From NCBI GenBank assembly GCA_963976435.1, contig CAXBKQ010000016.1, positions 1 to 64,000 on the forward strand: a stretch of 64,000 nucleotides of DNA, read 5' to 3'. The stretch comes from CAKZNE01 sp963976435. GTDB lineage: Bacteria; Bacteroidota; Bacteroidia; Flavobacteriales; Schleiferiaceae. The notes beneath the pieces are model-generated. The model saw only the letters and a list, made by a program, of their open reading frames with translations, was not told where the DNA came from and did no database searches. The translations under genes and the position numbers were made by a program. Of this stretch, positions 19,282 to 28,137 are shown piece after piece (within the stretch, counting starts at the first letter, position 1; every line of letters starts with the position of its first letter).

Positions 19282-22200
19282 TTACATATTTCTTCGGTAC
19301 TGCCCGCCCACTTCAAATAATGCTGAAGTAATCTGACCTAAGGAACAGTATTTAACGGCTTCCATTAATTTTTCAAAAAGATTTTCATTGGCAATAGCCG
19401 CCTTTTGAAGGTCTTTTAGCCATTCCTCGGCAGTATCCTCATTTCTGGAATGAAGCTCCTTAAGCATGTTTATTTGATACTCCTTCTCTGCTTCTGTCGC
19501 CCTTATAACCTCTCCAGGAGCAACTGTTGGAGATCCTTCCGAACTCAAAAAAGTGTTTACACCAATAATTGGAAATTCACCATTGTGTTTCAGAGTTTCA
19601 TAGTATAAAGATTCCTCTTGAATTTTTCCTCTTTGAAACATGGTTTCCATGGAACCTAATACTCCTCCCCTTTCTGTAATCCTATCAAATTCAGTTAAAA
19701 CAGCTTCCTCAACTAAATCGGTAAGTTCTTCAATTATAAAGGAGCCTTGAATTGGATTTTCATTTTTTGTTAATCCCAGCTCTTTATTTATAATTAACTG
19801 AATAGCCATAGCCCTTCTTACACTTTCCTCGGTAGGAGTGGTAATAGCCTCGTCGTAGGCATTGGTATGCAATGAATTGCAATTATCATAAATGGCATAT
19901 AGAGCTTGTAAGGTAGTTCTTATATCATTGAACTGGATCTCTTGAGCATGTAAAGATCTTCCGGAAGTTTGAATATGATATTTTAGCATTTGAGCTCTGG
20001 AATTGGCACCATATTTATTCTTCATAGCCTTACTCCAAATCTTCCTTGCTGCACGTCCAATTACAGCATATTCAGGATCAATACCATTACTGAAGAAGAA
20101 GCTAAGGTTTGGACCAAATTTATTAATATCCATACCTCTACTTAAATAGTATTCTACATAAGTAAATCCATTGGCTAAGGTAAATGCTAGTTGAGTGATA
20201 GGGTTGGCTCCAGCTTCAGCAATATGATATCCAGAAATGGAAACTGAATAAAAATTCCTTACTAGATTTTTAATAAAATGTTCTTGAACATCACCCATTA
20301 ACCTAAGGGCAAATTCAGTGGAAAAAATACAGGTGTTTTGCGCCTGATCTTCCTTTAAAATATCTGCCTGTACAGTTCCTCTTACCGAACTTAAAGTTCT
20401 TTCTTTAATTTTTTGATATACTGCAGGTTCCAAAACTTTATCTCCTGTAATACCCAAAAGCATTAGTCCTAATCCATTATTACCCTTAGGAAGTTCTCCT
20501 TGGTATTTAGGTTGACTTTGACCTTTTCCTTTGAAATAATCTTCAATCTTCTTTTTAACCTCTCCTTCTAAATTATTCTCTTTGATGTAAATCTCACATT
20601 GTTGATCTATCGCAGCATTCATAAAGAAAGCTAAGAGCATGGGAGCTGGCCCATTGATGGTCATGGACACAGAAGTACTAGGTGCACAAAGATCGAAGCC
20701 AGAATACAATTTCTTGGCATCATCCAAGCAGCAAATACTCACTCCAGAATTACCAATTTTACCATAAATATCCGGTCTTAAATCTGGATCATTTCCGTAA
20801 AGAGTAACAGAGTCGAAAGCAGTACTAAGACGTGCGGCTGGCATTTCAGCACTCACATAATGAAACCTTCTGTTTGTTCTTTCTGGCCCACCTTCACCGG
20901 CAAACATTCTTGTAGGATCTTCACCCGTTCTTTTAAATGGGTAAATACCAGCTGCATAAGGGTATTCTCCAGGTACATTTTCCTGTAAATTCCATTTTAG
21001 AAGATCTCCCCAAGCCGAATATTTTGGAAGAGAAACTTTTGGGATTTTGCTATGGGAAAGGGATTCTGTATGAGTTTCAATTTCAATGACTTTATCCCTT
21101 ACCTGAAAGGAGTAAATAGGCTTTTTATAACGTTCTACCTTGGAAGCCCAATTTTGAATAATATCCCAATTATGAGGATCCAGGTCTTTTTTAATTTCTT
21201 GAAATTTCTCCAACAAACTCTTCAAGGTAGCATCCTCGTATTCAGAAGCTTCAACTAGGTTTTTATCCAATAAATCTGGTCCACCAAAAGTGAGTATGGC
21301 TTGATACAGGCCATAAAGCTTTTGTGCAACATCGGATTGTGAATTTACAGCCTCGTCATAAGATCTATTTGATTCAGCTATTTCCGAAAGGTATCTTGTT
21401 CTTTTGGGTGGTATGATAAAAATCTTTTCACTCATTTCATCCGAAAAAGTTGCTTTAGATCTAAGCTGTTCTGCTCCAGTTCTTTCTACCAAAACATCCA
21501 TTAATTTTCGGTACAACTGATTTGTTCCCGGATCATTAAACTGACTAGCAATAGTTCCAAATACTGGCATCTCATCAGGATTTACATCCCAAAGATTATG
21601 ATTGCGCTGATATTGTTTTTTTACATCTCTAAGAGCGTCTAATGCGCCTCTTTTATCAAATTTATTGAGAGCTATAACATCGGCAAAATCCAACATATCA
21701 ATTTTCTCTAGCTGAGTGGCAGCCCCATATTCAGGTGTCATAACGTAAAGAGAAACATCAGAATGGTCGGTAATCTCAGTATCACTTTGTCCTATGCCAG
21801 AAGTTTCAAGGATAATGAGATCATATTTTGCTGCTTTGAGAATTTGTAAAGCTTCATTTACATGTTTGCTCAAAGCTAAATTGCTTTGGCGGGTTGCCAA
21901 TGAACGCATATAAACACGATCATTTTTGATGGCATTCATTCTTATTCTATCCCCTAAAAGTGCACCACCTGTTTTTCTTTTTGAAGGGTCTACAGAAACA
22001 ATGGCAATGGTTTTATCCTCGGAGTCCATTAAAAATCTGCGCACCAACTCATCAACCAAGGAAGATTTTCCTGCCCCTCCAGTACCTGTTATTCCAAGAA
22101 CAGGGGTATCTATATCCTTTGCTTTTTGATGAATTTGATTTAAGATATCCTCACTTTCCTTTGGGAAATTTTCAGCTGCAGAGATAAGTTTTGCTATGGC

Positions 22201-22692
22201 GGGTTTAAATTTTTCATCCAATTTATTTAGTTCGCCATTTAACTCATTTCCTGTAGGGTAATCACTTCTTTCTACTAGGTCATTTATCATTCCCTGAAGG
22301 CCTAATTCACGGCCATCATCTGGAGAATATATTCTATCGATACCATATTTATGCAATTCCTCAATTTCCTCGGGGAGAATTACTCCACCTCCACCGCCAA
22401 AAATTTTAATATGCCCTGCTCCCTTTTCTTGTAAAAGGTCATGCATATATTTAAAATACTCAATATGCCCACCCTGGTAGGATGTCATGGCAATGGATTG
22501 TGCATCTTCTTGGATGGCGGTGTTAACTACCTCCTCTACAGATCTATCATGGCCAAGATGAATAACTTCACAACCCGTAGCCTGAATTATCCTACGCATT
22601 ATATTAATAGCGGCATCATGTCCATCAAATAATGAAGCGGCTGTAACAATTCTTACTTTATTCTTGGGAGTATAAGGGGCAATTTGCTGCAT
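19282..22692 (-). CDS. icmF: fused isobutyryl-CoA mutase (B12 domain, MeaB-like GTPase, mutase)
   Basis: IcmF interconverts isobutyryl-CoA and n-butyryl-CoA with adenosylcobalamin, with its own G-protein chaperone built in. The 1136 residues hold an N-terminal B12-binding domain (LFDGHDAAINIMRR, the DxHxxG region with Ala for the last Gly; IKIFGGGGGVILPEEI), a MeaB-like GTPase with P-loop GITGTGGAGKSSL and NKFDKRG, and a mutase domain (about 560-1136) with SVSISGYHIAEAGANP. By eye alignment, Phe-597 in TRMFAGEG replaces the substrate-reading Tyr of methylmalonyl-CoA mutase, and Gln-785 in AQNTCIF replaces its Arg. Both changes point to isobutyryl-CoA and against methylmalonyl-CoA. A related acyl-CoA such as isovaleryl/pivalyl-CoA is possible. 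Confidence 0.9.
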   Translation of the reverse strand: MQQIAPYTPKNKVRIVTAASLFDGHDAAINIMRRIIQATGCEVIHLGHDRSVEEVVNTAIQEDAQSIAMTSYQGGHIEYFKYMHDLLQEKGAGHIKIFGGGGGVILPEEIEELHKYGIDRIYSPDDGRELGLQGMINDLVERSDYPTGNELNGELNKLDEKFKPAIAKLISAAENFPKESEDILNQIHQKAKDIDTPVLGITGTGGAGKSSLVDELVRRFLMDSEDKTIAIVSVDPSKRKTGGALLGDRIRMNAIKNDRVYMRSLATRQSNLALSKHVNEALQILKAAKYDLIILETSGIGQSDTEITDHSDVSLYVMTPEYGAATQLEKIDMLDFADVIALNKFDKRGALDALRDVKKQYQRNHNLWDVNPDEMPVFGTIASQFNDPGTNQLYRKLMDVLVERTGAEQLRSKATFSDEMSEKIFIIPPKRTRYLSEIAESNRSYDEAVNSQSDVAQKLYGLYQAILTFGGPDLLDKNLVEASEYEDATLKSLLEKFQEIKKDLDPHNWDIIQNWASKVERYKKPIYSFQVRDKVIEIETHTESLSHSKIPKVSLPKYSAWGDLLKWNLQENVPGEYPYAAGIYPFKRTGEDPTRMFAGEGGPERTNRRFHYVSAEMPAARLSTAFDSVTLYGNDPDLRPDIYGKIGNSGVSICCLDDAKKLYSGFDLCAPSTSVSMTINGPAPMLLAFFMNAAIDQQCEIYIKENNLEGEVKKKIEDYFKGKGQSQPKYQGELPKGNNGLGLMLLGITGDKVLEPAVYQKIKERTLSSVRGTVQADILKEDQAQNTCIFSTEFALRLMGDVQEHFIKNLVRNFYSVSISGYHIAEAGANPITQLAFTLANGFTYVEYYLSRGMDINKFGPNLSFFFSNGIDPEYAVIGRAARKIWSKAMKNKYGANSRAQMLKYHIQTSGRSLHAQEIQFNDIRTTLQALYAIYDNCNSLHTNAYDEAITTPTEESVRRAMAIQLIINKELGLTKNENPIQGSFIIEELTDLVEEAVLTEFDRITERGGVLGSMETMFQRGKIQEESLYYETLKHNGEFPIIGVNTFLSSEGSPTVAPGEVIRATEAEKEYQINMLKELHSRNEDTAEEWLKDLQKAAIANENLFEKLMEAVKYCSLGQITSALFEVGGQYRRNM

Positions 22693-22711
22693 TGTCTAAA
22701 ATTTAGGCTTG

Positions 22712-22719
22712 CAAAGTTA
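22712..22719 (-). promoter_or_regulatory. candidate -7 box of icmF
   Basis: TAACTTTG on the minus strand (22719-22712) fits TAnnTTTG and lies 19 bases before the icmF ATG. The nearest TTG upstream is 26 bases away, more than the ideal spacing. Confidence 0.35.
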
Positions 22720-22790
22720 AGCAATGTAGGCCTTGAGAAAAACAGCAATTTGGATTTTAAATATTTGGAATTTTGTAGGGGATAAAATTC

Positions 22791-24434
22791 TTAAATTTTC
22801 TCTAGGTAAGCAGCTAATGTATCGTGCAACTGACCGGGATTCAAGGGTTTACTAAGGTATCCTGAAAAAATTTCTGTTTCAGGAAGTTCATTTACATCAC
22901 TAATGGCATAGGCAGTCATAGCATAAACCGGAGTATTCCGATTTACGGAACTGCCTTCTTGGATAATTTTTGCGGCTTCAATTCCACCCATAATTGGCAT
23001 TTCAATATCCATAAGTATGATATTGTAATTTTTCTCCATAGATATCTCTACGGCTTCCTGACCATTTACAACAATATCCAAATCCACATTCCAGAGATCC
23101 ATAAAACGCTGAACCACAAAGCTGTTCAATTCATTATCTTCTGCTAGTAATACCTTAAGTCCACTAATGTCCTTTTTAAGATTTAGATCAGCCTGCTTGC
23201 TTTCAATATTCTTAGCGATAGGTAAATCCAATTCAAAAAAGAAACAAGATCCTTTTCCAACTGTGCTTTTAACGTGAATTTCACTTCCAAAAAGTTCCAC
23301 TAAACTTCTGGTTATAGCTAAACCAAGCCCTGTACCACCATAATTTTGACTCGTGGAAGTAGTAGCTTGAGAAAAGCTGTCAAATACGCTATCAATTTTA
23401 TCGCTTGGTATTCCAATTCCAGAATCTTCAACTTCTAAAAGGATTTTCCTTCTAGAATTTTCATCATTTGATTTCACAGCACTTGCACGAAGTACCACCA
23501 TGCCATGAGCGGTAAATTTTATAGCATTGGATAAAAGATTATTCAAAATTTGAGCAATCCTAAACTTGTCGCCTTGGTAGTGGCTAGGAAGATTTTCATC
23601 CCATTCAAAAAACAATTTAGAATCATTTTCTTCTGCTCTAAATTTGAAAGTTTCTTTTAGGTCTTCTAAAAATGTTTTGAGGTCGAAATTTTCCTTTTGC
23701 AGTTCAATTTTCCCCGCTTCTATTTTGCTGAAATCCAAAATATCATTTACTAAGCTCAGCAGTCCTTCCGAGGCAAAACGAAGATTTTTGAAATAATCTC
23801 GATATTGGTTGGAGACATTATTCTCTGAATTTAAAAGATGAGTGATGCTAATAATTCCATTTAATGGAGTTCTAATTTCATGACTCATAGTACTTAAAAA
23901 ATCAGATTTCACCTTTGAATTGTGAATCGCTTGATTTTTTTCATGGAGGATTTGCAACTTCTCTTTTCTAGTAATCAAACCATGGGAAACCTGTTTACTC
24001 AAACTCTTGAGAGTTTCCATCTGAACGGTATTCAGTTTACCGGGTTTAATATCCATCACACATAGGGTCCCTAAATTGTTCCCTTCTTCATCAACAATAG
24101 GACAACCGGCATAATATCTTAAAAAGGGTTCAGCAACAACAAAGGGGTTATTTGCAAATCTTTCATCTAAAAGGGCATCACAAACTTCGAGTATGCCTTC
24201 TCCTTCAATAGTATATTGGCAGAATGAATTTTCTCTGGCAGTTTTTGAAATCTCAATACCCACCTTTGCCTTTAAATACTGGGATTGATGGTCTATAAAA
24301 CTTATAAATGAAATAGGCTTATCACAAACAATCGCGGCCAATTTTGCAATCTCGTCGAATTGATCTTCGGCGTGGCCATCTAAAACATCATACTGTTTTA
24401 GGGCTTCTAGCCTACGTTGTTCTAAATTGAGCAT
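22791..24434 (-). CDS. cytoplasmic hybrid histidine kinase (GAF, HisKA, HATPase, receiver)
   Basis: This 547-residue signalling protein has no membrane segment. It has a GAF-type sensor domain (about 20-160, FIDHQSQYLKAKVG, SFCQYTIEG), a dimerisation domain with the phospho-His in STMSHEIRTPLNGI (His near 185), an ATPase domain with N-box LNNLLSNAIKFT, DSGIGIPSDKI and GGTGLGLAITRSL, and a C-terminal receiver (about 425-545) with the phospho-Asp in IILMDIEMPIMGG and the conserved Lys in SGYLSKPL. No response regulator with a DNA-binding output is adjacent, so the phosphate must pass on elsewhere. The ligand of the GAF domain is unknown. It follows icmF on the same strand with a 98-base gap. 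Confidence 0.92.
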   Translation of the reverse strand: MLNLEQRRLEALKQYDVLDGHAEDQFDEIAKLAAIVCDKPISFISFIDHQSQYLKAKVGIEISKTARENSFCQYTIEGEGILEVCDALLDERFANNPFVVAEPFLRYYAGCPIVDEEGNNLGTLCVMDIKPGKLNTVQMETLKSLSKQVSHGLITRKEKLQILHEKNQAIHNSKVKSDFLSTMSHEIRTPLNGIISITHLLNSENNVSNQYRDYFKNLRFASEGLLSLVNDILDFSKIEAGKIELQKENFDLKTFLEDLKETFKFRAEENDSKLFFEWDENLPSHYQGDKFRIAQILNNLLSNAIKFTAHGMVVLRASAVKSNDENSRRKILLEVEDSGIGIPSDKIDSVFDSFSQATTSTSQNYGGTGLGLAITRSLVELFGSEIHVKSTVGKGSCFFFELDLPIAKNIESKQADLNLKKDISGLKVLLAEDNELNSFVVQRFMDLWNVDLDIVVNGQEAVEISMEKNYNIILMDIEMPIMGGIEAAKIIQEGSSVNRNTPVYAMTAYAISDVNELPETEIFSGYLSKPLNPGQLHDTLAAYLEKI

Positions 24435-24779
24435 TGATTTTTTTGATTGCTAGTTTCCGTCCATGTGAGAAATGCAAAGAAAATAAATCTAAATCAAAAA
24501 ATATTCTATTTAAGATTAACGGACATAAATAATAGATTGATCGACTATTTAAAGCAAATTAATTTAGCCTATTTGGCCAATTGAAAATCTTCAATTTTGC
24601 TATATACTTAAGCTTGTTTTCTTTACAATAATAAAAATCACTGCTCAGGGCTGTTAACATATGGACAGAGATTTGCAACGTGAACTCAATTGGGTGGTCT
24701 TAGCAATAAGAAACACATTCTTTAAAAAGGTTTTGCATGTTTTAGGAAACCCAAATCTTATTTTTATTTATTTTCGAGC
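24435..24779. other. 345-base intergenic region between divergent genes
   Basis: This AT-rich stretch must hold the promoters of the histidine kinase gene (minus) and of the small secreted protein gene (plus). I found no clean TAnnTTTG box, no hairpin with a T-run and no RNA gene. The only open frame of note is a 40-codon one at 24661-24783, listed separately. Confidence 0.5.
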
Positions 24780-24783
24780 ATGA
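24661..24783 (+). CDS. possible 40-residue small ORF overlapping the next start
   Basis: An ATG at 24661 opens a 40-codon frame (starting MDRDLQRELNWVVLAIRN) whose TGA overlaps the ATG of the next gene as ATGA, the coupling pattern used elsewhere in this window. The peptide is not recognised, and such an overlap can arise by chance, so the call is weak. It could be a leader peptide. Confidence 0.2.
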   Translation: MDRDLQRELNWVVLAIRNTFFKKVLHVLGNPNLIFIYFRA

Positions 24784-25211
24784 TAAAAATTTTTAGCTGT
24801 CTATTTGGGCTCCTCCTTTTTTCGAGCCCGGCTTTTGCTCAAAAAGTTGAACCTCAAAAACCTAAAGGCAAGCGAATTGCCATTCCTATTAGAACTTTTA
24901 AAGCGAAGGTGAAGGTTGTTGGTGTTTTACAGGGGACCAAAGATCTGGCGGTTATTCAGGTTATGGAGGTGGATTCCAATAAATACAATCTTTCTGTTGG
25001 TGACGAGGTATTGTGTAAGTTTTACTTTGGCACAAAGCCTTTTGTTGGTGAAGAGAAATATCCTGGAGTAAAAGGTGGAGAAATTATAGAGGCGCAAATC
25101 CACGCAAGACCAAACAAGAATAACGTTCAAACAGACTATAGAATTCTGCAGTATAAAGTGCTAGGATTTTTTGATAAAAAGGCCCCTCCACTTCCAAGTG
25201 AGACAAAATAG
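24780..25211 (+). CDS. small secreted/periplasmic protein of unknown function
   Basis: This 143-residue protein has a clear signal peptide (MIKIFSCLFGLLLFSSPAFA, cleavage before QKVEPQ). The mature part has a short Lys/Pro-rich linker and then one probable beta-barrel-like domain with FKAKVKVVGVLQGTKDLAVIQVMEV and YNLSVGDEVLCKFYFGTKPF. The alternation of strands and the KVGDEV-like turn recall small OB-fold domains, but I do not recognise a family. No lipobox or sorting signal is present. It ends one base from the convergent HAD phosphatase stop. Confidence 0.7.
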   Translation: MIKIFSCLFGLLLFSSPAFAQKVEPQKPKGKRIAIPIRTFKAKVKVVGVLQGTKDLAVIQVMEVDSNKYNLSVGDEVLCKFYFGTKPFVGEEKYPGVKGGEIIEAQIHARPNKNNVQTDYRILQYKVLGFFDKKAPPLPSETK

Positions 25212-25212
25212 C

Positions 25213-25908
25213 CTAAATAAAAATTTTCTTTAGCTCTTTTAAACTACTTATTTCAAAACTTACCTCCTCCTGGTGAACTTGCAATTCTGGATTAAAAAAT
25301 ACCTGATCCATTCCAAAATCTTTTGCTCCGACAATATCTGCTGCCAAATTATCGCCAATCATAATCGACTTACTTTTTTCTGCACCTGTCCATTTTAAGG
25401 ATTCTGAAAATATCTCTGGTGAGGGTTTATTTACACCTACCACCTCTGAGCTAATGATTTTATTGAAATAGGGCTTAAGGCCACTTTTATTGAGTTTTAT
25501 ATCCTGAACTTCACTAAAGCCATTGGTAATAATATGCATTTCATATTTTCCCTTCAAATAATCTAAAACCTCTATACAGTCAGGAATTAAGGCTGTTTTA
25601 TGTGGACATAAATCTATATATTCAATTTCAAATTGCCTGCTGAATTTTTCATCCTCCAAGCCGAAATTCTGAAAAGTTTCCAAAAACCTTTCCTTTCTTA
25701 GCCTGGCTTTATCAATTCTTCCTAGGCGGTATAATTGCCATTTTTCTTCATTTATTCTCAGGTATGTTTCCACAAATTGCTGGCTATCCACTTTTAACTC
25801 ATCTTCTAAGGCGTATTTAAGGAATAGATCTACCAAGGTCTCCCTAGAATTGGTATCAAAATCCCAAAGAGTATGATCGAGGTCAAAAAACAGGTGTTGA
25901 TATTTCAT
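25213..25908 (-). CDS. YjjG-like HAD-superfamily nucleotidase
   Basis: This 231-residue HAD hydrolase resembles YjjG, a phosphatase of pyrimidine nucleotides that helps remove non-canonical ones. HAD motif I is FFDLDHTLWDFDTNS, with the nucleophile and acid Asp pair and the FDTNS stretch of the YjjG group. Motif II is HIITNGF, the motif III Lys lies in VVGVNKPSPEIF, and motif IV is MIGDNLAADIVGAKDFGM. I chose the ATG at 25908, because it overlaps the upstream stop as ATGA. The frame can be opened to 25929, but that would overlap the upstream gene by 25 bases. It is the last gene of a coupled trio. Confidence 0.85.
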   Translation of the reverse strand: MKYQHLFFDLDHTLWDFDTNSRETLVDLFLKYALEDELKVDSQQFVETYLRINEEKWQLYRLGRIDKARLRKERFLETFQNFGLEDEKFSRQFEIEYIDLCPHKTALIPDCIEVLDYLKGKYEMHIITNGFSEVQDIKLNKSGLKPYFNKIISSEVVGVNKPSPEIFSESLKWTGAEKSKSIMIGDNLAADIVGAKDFGMDQVFFNPELQVHQEEVSFEISSLKELKKIFI

Positions 25909-26816
25909 TTTTTTATCCATTTCAGCCAAAAGGGTAGTCCATTGTATTTTAGTTTTTTATAAATTCTTTCTTCTGCTCCAAAACCGCTGTAAAACTGGGC
26001 CATACCAGCATCACTTCCTCCTTCAAAATCAAAAATTTCTTTCTTAGCAGATTGCTGAATGATATACTCATTAATCAAAAATGCCAATCCACCTTTATTC
26101 TGTGCCTCCTGATTTGATGCTGAAAAAAGTAGGCATATTCGAGATCTGAAATGCAAGACAAAAATTCCGGCACAGATGGTATTTCCTTCCCCATAAATAG
26201 ACCAAATTTCTCCAGTTTTTTTGTGAATGGCTGCAAACATTATTTTTTCAATGTTTCTGTAAAAGGCTGGATCCAGCTTTAGGTTTTTACCCTTATTTTG
26301 TTTAAACAAATCAATTAAGGCTTTAGGGCTCTCATTTTCAAAACATTTGAATTTTTCCTTTTGGGCCTTTTTTAATTTCCTTTTTATGCCTTTGGAATAG
26401 GACTCATAAATATTTTGATAGGAACGATTGATTTTTAGAATATAATTTACCTGGCTACTTATTTGCACTTCGGGGGACTGGAAGCTTTGTCCTTCATTGC
26501 CAAAAACCTCAGCGAAAGACGCGTTTTTAATGAGGGTTTTCAGAAACTCATTATTTTGGTTCTGGCTTAGTTTCACCTTGGAGAATATTCCTAATTGCTG
26601 TGCTCCAAAGGGTCGATAGAAATATTTAATCCCAAATTTTGTGTTTACTGGCAGGGGCCAAACCGCATCGTAATCGTTTAATACCAAAGCATCCCAACTG
26701 GAACATATTGAATCTAAATACCAGGATAGGCCATAAATAAGCTTGGACGGATCCATTAAAATACAATGGTCGTATTTTCTTCTATCTATATAGTTATGAT
26801 TGACGTATTTAATCAT
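25905..26816 (-). CDS. FemAB/GNAT-like acyltransferase
   Basis: This 303-residue protein has the GNAT-type fold of the FemAB or peptidoglycan-bridge acyltransferase group. Visible features are the N-terminal WPLPVNTKFGIKYFYRPFG, the basic helix YSKGIKRKLKKAQKEKF, the central GEGNTICAGIFVLHFRSR strand pair, and FDFEGGSDAGMAQFYSGFGA near the C-terminus, a stretch typical of this family in Bacteroidota. It is cytoplasmic, with no signal or membrane segment. Both ends overlap neighbours as ATGA (deacetylase upstream, YjjG-like downstream), so the three are translated together. The acyl donor and acceptor cannot be told; a cell-envelope role fits the deacetylase next to it. Confidence 0.7.
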   Translation of the reverse strand: MIKYVNHNYIDRRKYDHCILMDPSKLIYGLSWYLDSICSSWDALVLNDYDAVWPLPVNTKFGIKYFYRPFGAQQLGIFSKVKLSQNQNNEFLKTLIKNASFAEVFGNEGQSFQSPEVQISSQVNYILKINRSYQNIYESYSKGIKRKLKKAQKEKFKCFENESPKALIDLFKQNKGKNLKLDPAFYRNIEKIMFAAIHKKTGEIWSIYGEGNTICAGIFVLHFRSRICLLFSASNQEAQNKGGLAFLINEYIIQQSAKKEIFDFEGGSDAGMAQFYSGFGAEERIYKKLKYNGLPFWLKWIKK

Positions 26817-28117
26817 ACTGCGTAGGCTAGCATTTTTTCAAATACGGCATTCCACCCCTTCCATTCCTTATCCTTTTCGCTAAATACACGGTAATGCCAA
26901 ATAGGAATAAACTGGCCACCATATTTTTTATAAATATCTATTATGCGAGAAATATCATTCCATGCCTCTTCATGACTTTTATTTTGATAGTAGATAAATG
27001 TACCATCCATAAAGGGAAATGGATGAATCAATAATGGGGTTTCTACTTCATATTCAAGATCATAAAAACGAAAGGAAGTGCATATTCCTGCTCTAAATCC
27101 AATTTCATCAGCATATCCCATTGAGTATTCATCGGATATATCCATTTCCAATAGATTTCTATAGGTTTGAGGGAATTTCATTTTTAAAAAATGCTGCCTG
27201 CTTTTGCTCACGTTTCGGTTTAAAACTTCTTCTAGCGATTTATGTTCTTCCTGAGCTATTTTAATATCCTCATTTGATCTATAGGAAGGATGAATTCCCA
27301 TATCGCAAAAGTCATTTAAACTTTTCAAATGGCGATGAAGCCTAAGGCTTTGCATGCTTAAACTTCTATCGTATTTAGCAATATTGGAGAATAATGCAAA
27401 ATAGATGGTTTTATAGGAATACTTTTCCTGTAGGCTCATTTGAAAATCAAAAGTGCTAAAGGGATCTTGGCTGAATCCAAATACACAACGAAGGCGAGCT
27501 ATTGCTTCTCTAAAATTCAGATTGATAAAATCCTTTGCAAAAGCTCCTAAGGTGCGAATTAATCCTTTTCCTTTATAAGCAAAAGCATTGTCTATATCTA
27601 CAGAATTGGTAAAACTATACTGAGGTTTCGAAAATTGTATTTCTGGATATTTTTGAGCTAAAATGGTTTCAATATGACCAGCATAAATATTCACCAATGG
27701 TTTTTCCAGCACCCCATTTTTAAAGGCGAAACTTTCTTTTGCCGGAAATCGATTATGCTCATCAGCGATGAATGGCAGGTATTCTTCGTATCTACTCAGC
27801 AGAAAAAAACTGGCAGCGAAGGGGTCATATGGCAATTCCGACCTTGAGCTAGTTAAATAAAATACAAACTCCCCTTGAAAATCTCCTTTTTTAGGGTTTT
27901 GATCAGATATAGCCGATTCGAATAACAATGGAGTAGCCTGAATAAAAATTCCAGAATCGAGGGAATTTTTGGCATAGCAAAGTTTAGGTAGATTGCTTTC
28001 TCTAAAAAGATCCTTATCACTGGTTAGTTCAAAATCAATTCCTAGTAGCCCTTTGAAAATGAGCTTACTAATATAATTTAAGCGAGGGCTAATTTTTTCT
28101 ACAAACACTAATAGCAT
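26813..28117 (-). CDS. polysaccharide deacetylase family protein with DUF7033-like N-terminus
   Basis: The 434 residues comprise an N-terminal region of about 170 residues of the kind annotated DUF7033 (MLLVFVEKISPRLNYISKLIF, FFLLSRYEEYLPF) and a C-terminal NodB-like domain. The metal-binding Asp pair appears as NSVDIDNAF and the His as DMGIHPSYRSNE; FRAGICTSFRFYD and IWHYRVFSE follow the usual pattern of this Bacteroidota family. There is no signal peptide. The frame opens at a TTG at 28126, but the ATG at 28117 is the likelier start. It overlaps the FemAB-like gene by ATGA. The substrate is unknown. Confidence 0.8.
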   Translation of the reverse strand: MLLVFVEKISPRLNYISKLIFKGLLGIDFELTSDKDLFRESNLPKLCYAKNSLDSGIFIQATPLLFESAISDQNPKKGDFQGEFVFYLTSSRSELPYDPFAASFFLLSRYEEYLPFIADEHNRFPAKESFAFKNGVLEKPLVNIYAGHIETILAQKYPEIQFSKPQYSFTNSVDIDNAFAYKGKGLIRTLGAFAKDFINLNFREAIARLRCVFGFSQDPFSTFDFQMSLQEKYSYKTIYFALFSNIAKYDRSLSMQSLRLHRHLKSLNDFCDMGIHPSYRSNEDIKIAQEEHKSLEEVLNRNVSKSRQHFLKMKFPQTYRNLLEMDISDEYSMGYADEIGFRAGICTSFRFYDLEYEVETPLLIHPFPFMDGTFIYYQNKSHEEAWNDISRIIDIYKKYGGQFIPIWHYRVFSEKDKEWKGWNAVFEKMLAYAV

Positions 28118-28137
28118 AGAAGGCAAATATACTAATG

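Noticed and set aside
19282..22692. Methylmalonyl-CoA mutase
   Set aside because: The fused B12-GTPase-mutase order and the Phe/Gln pair at the substrate site indicate isobutyryl-CoA mutase.
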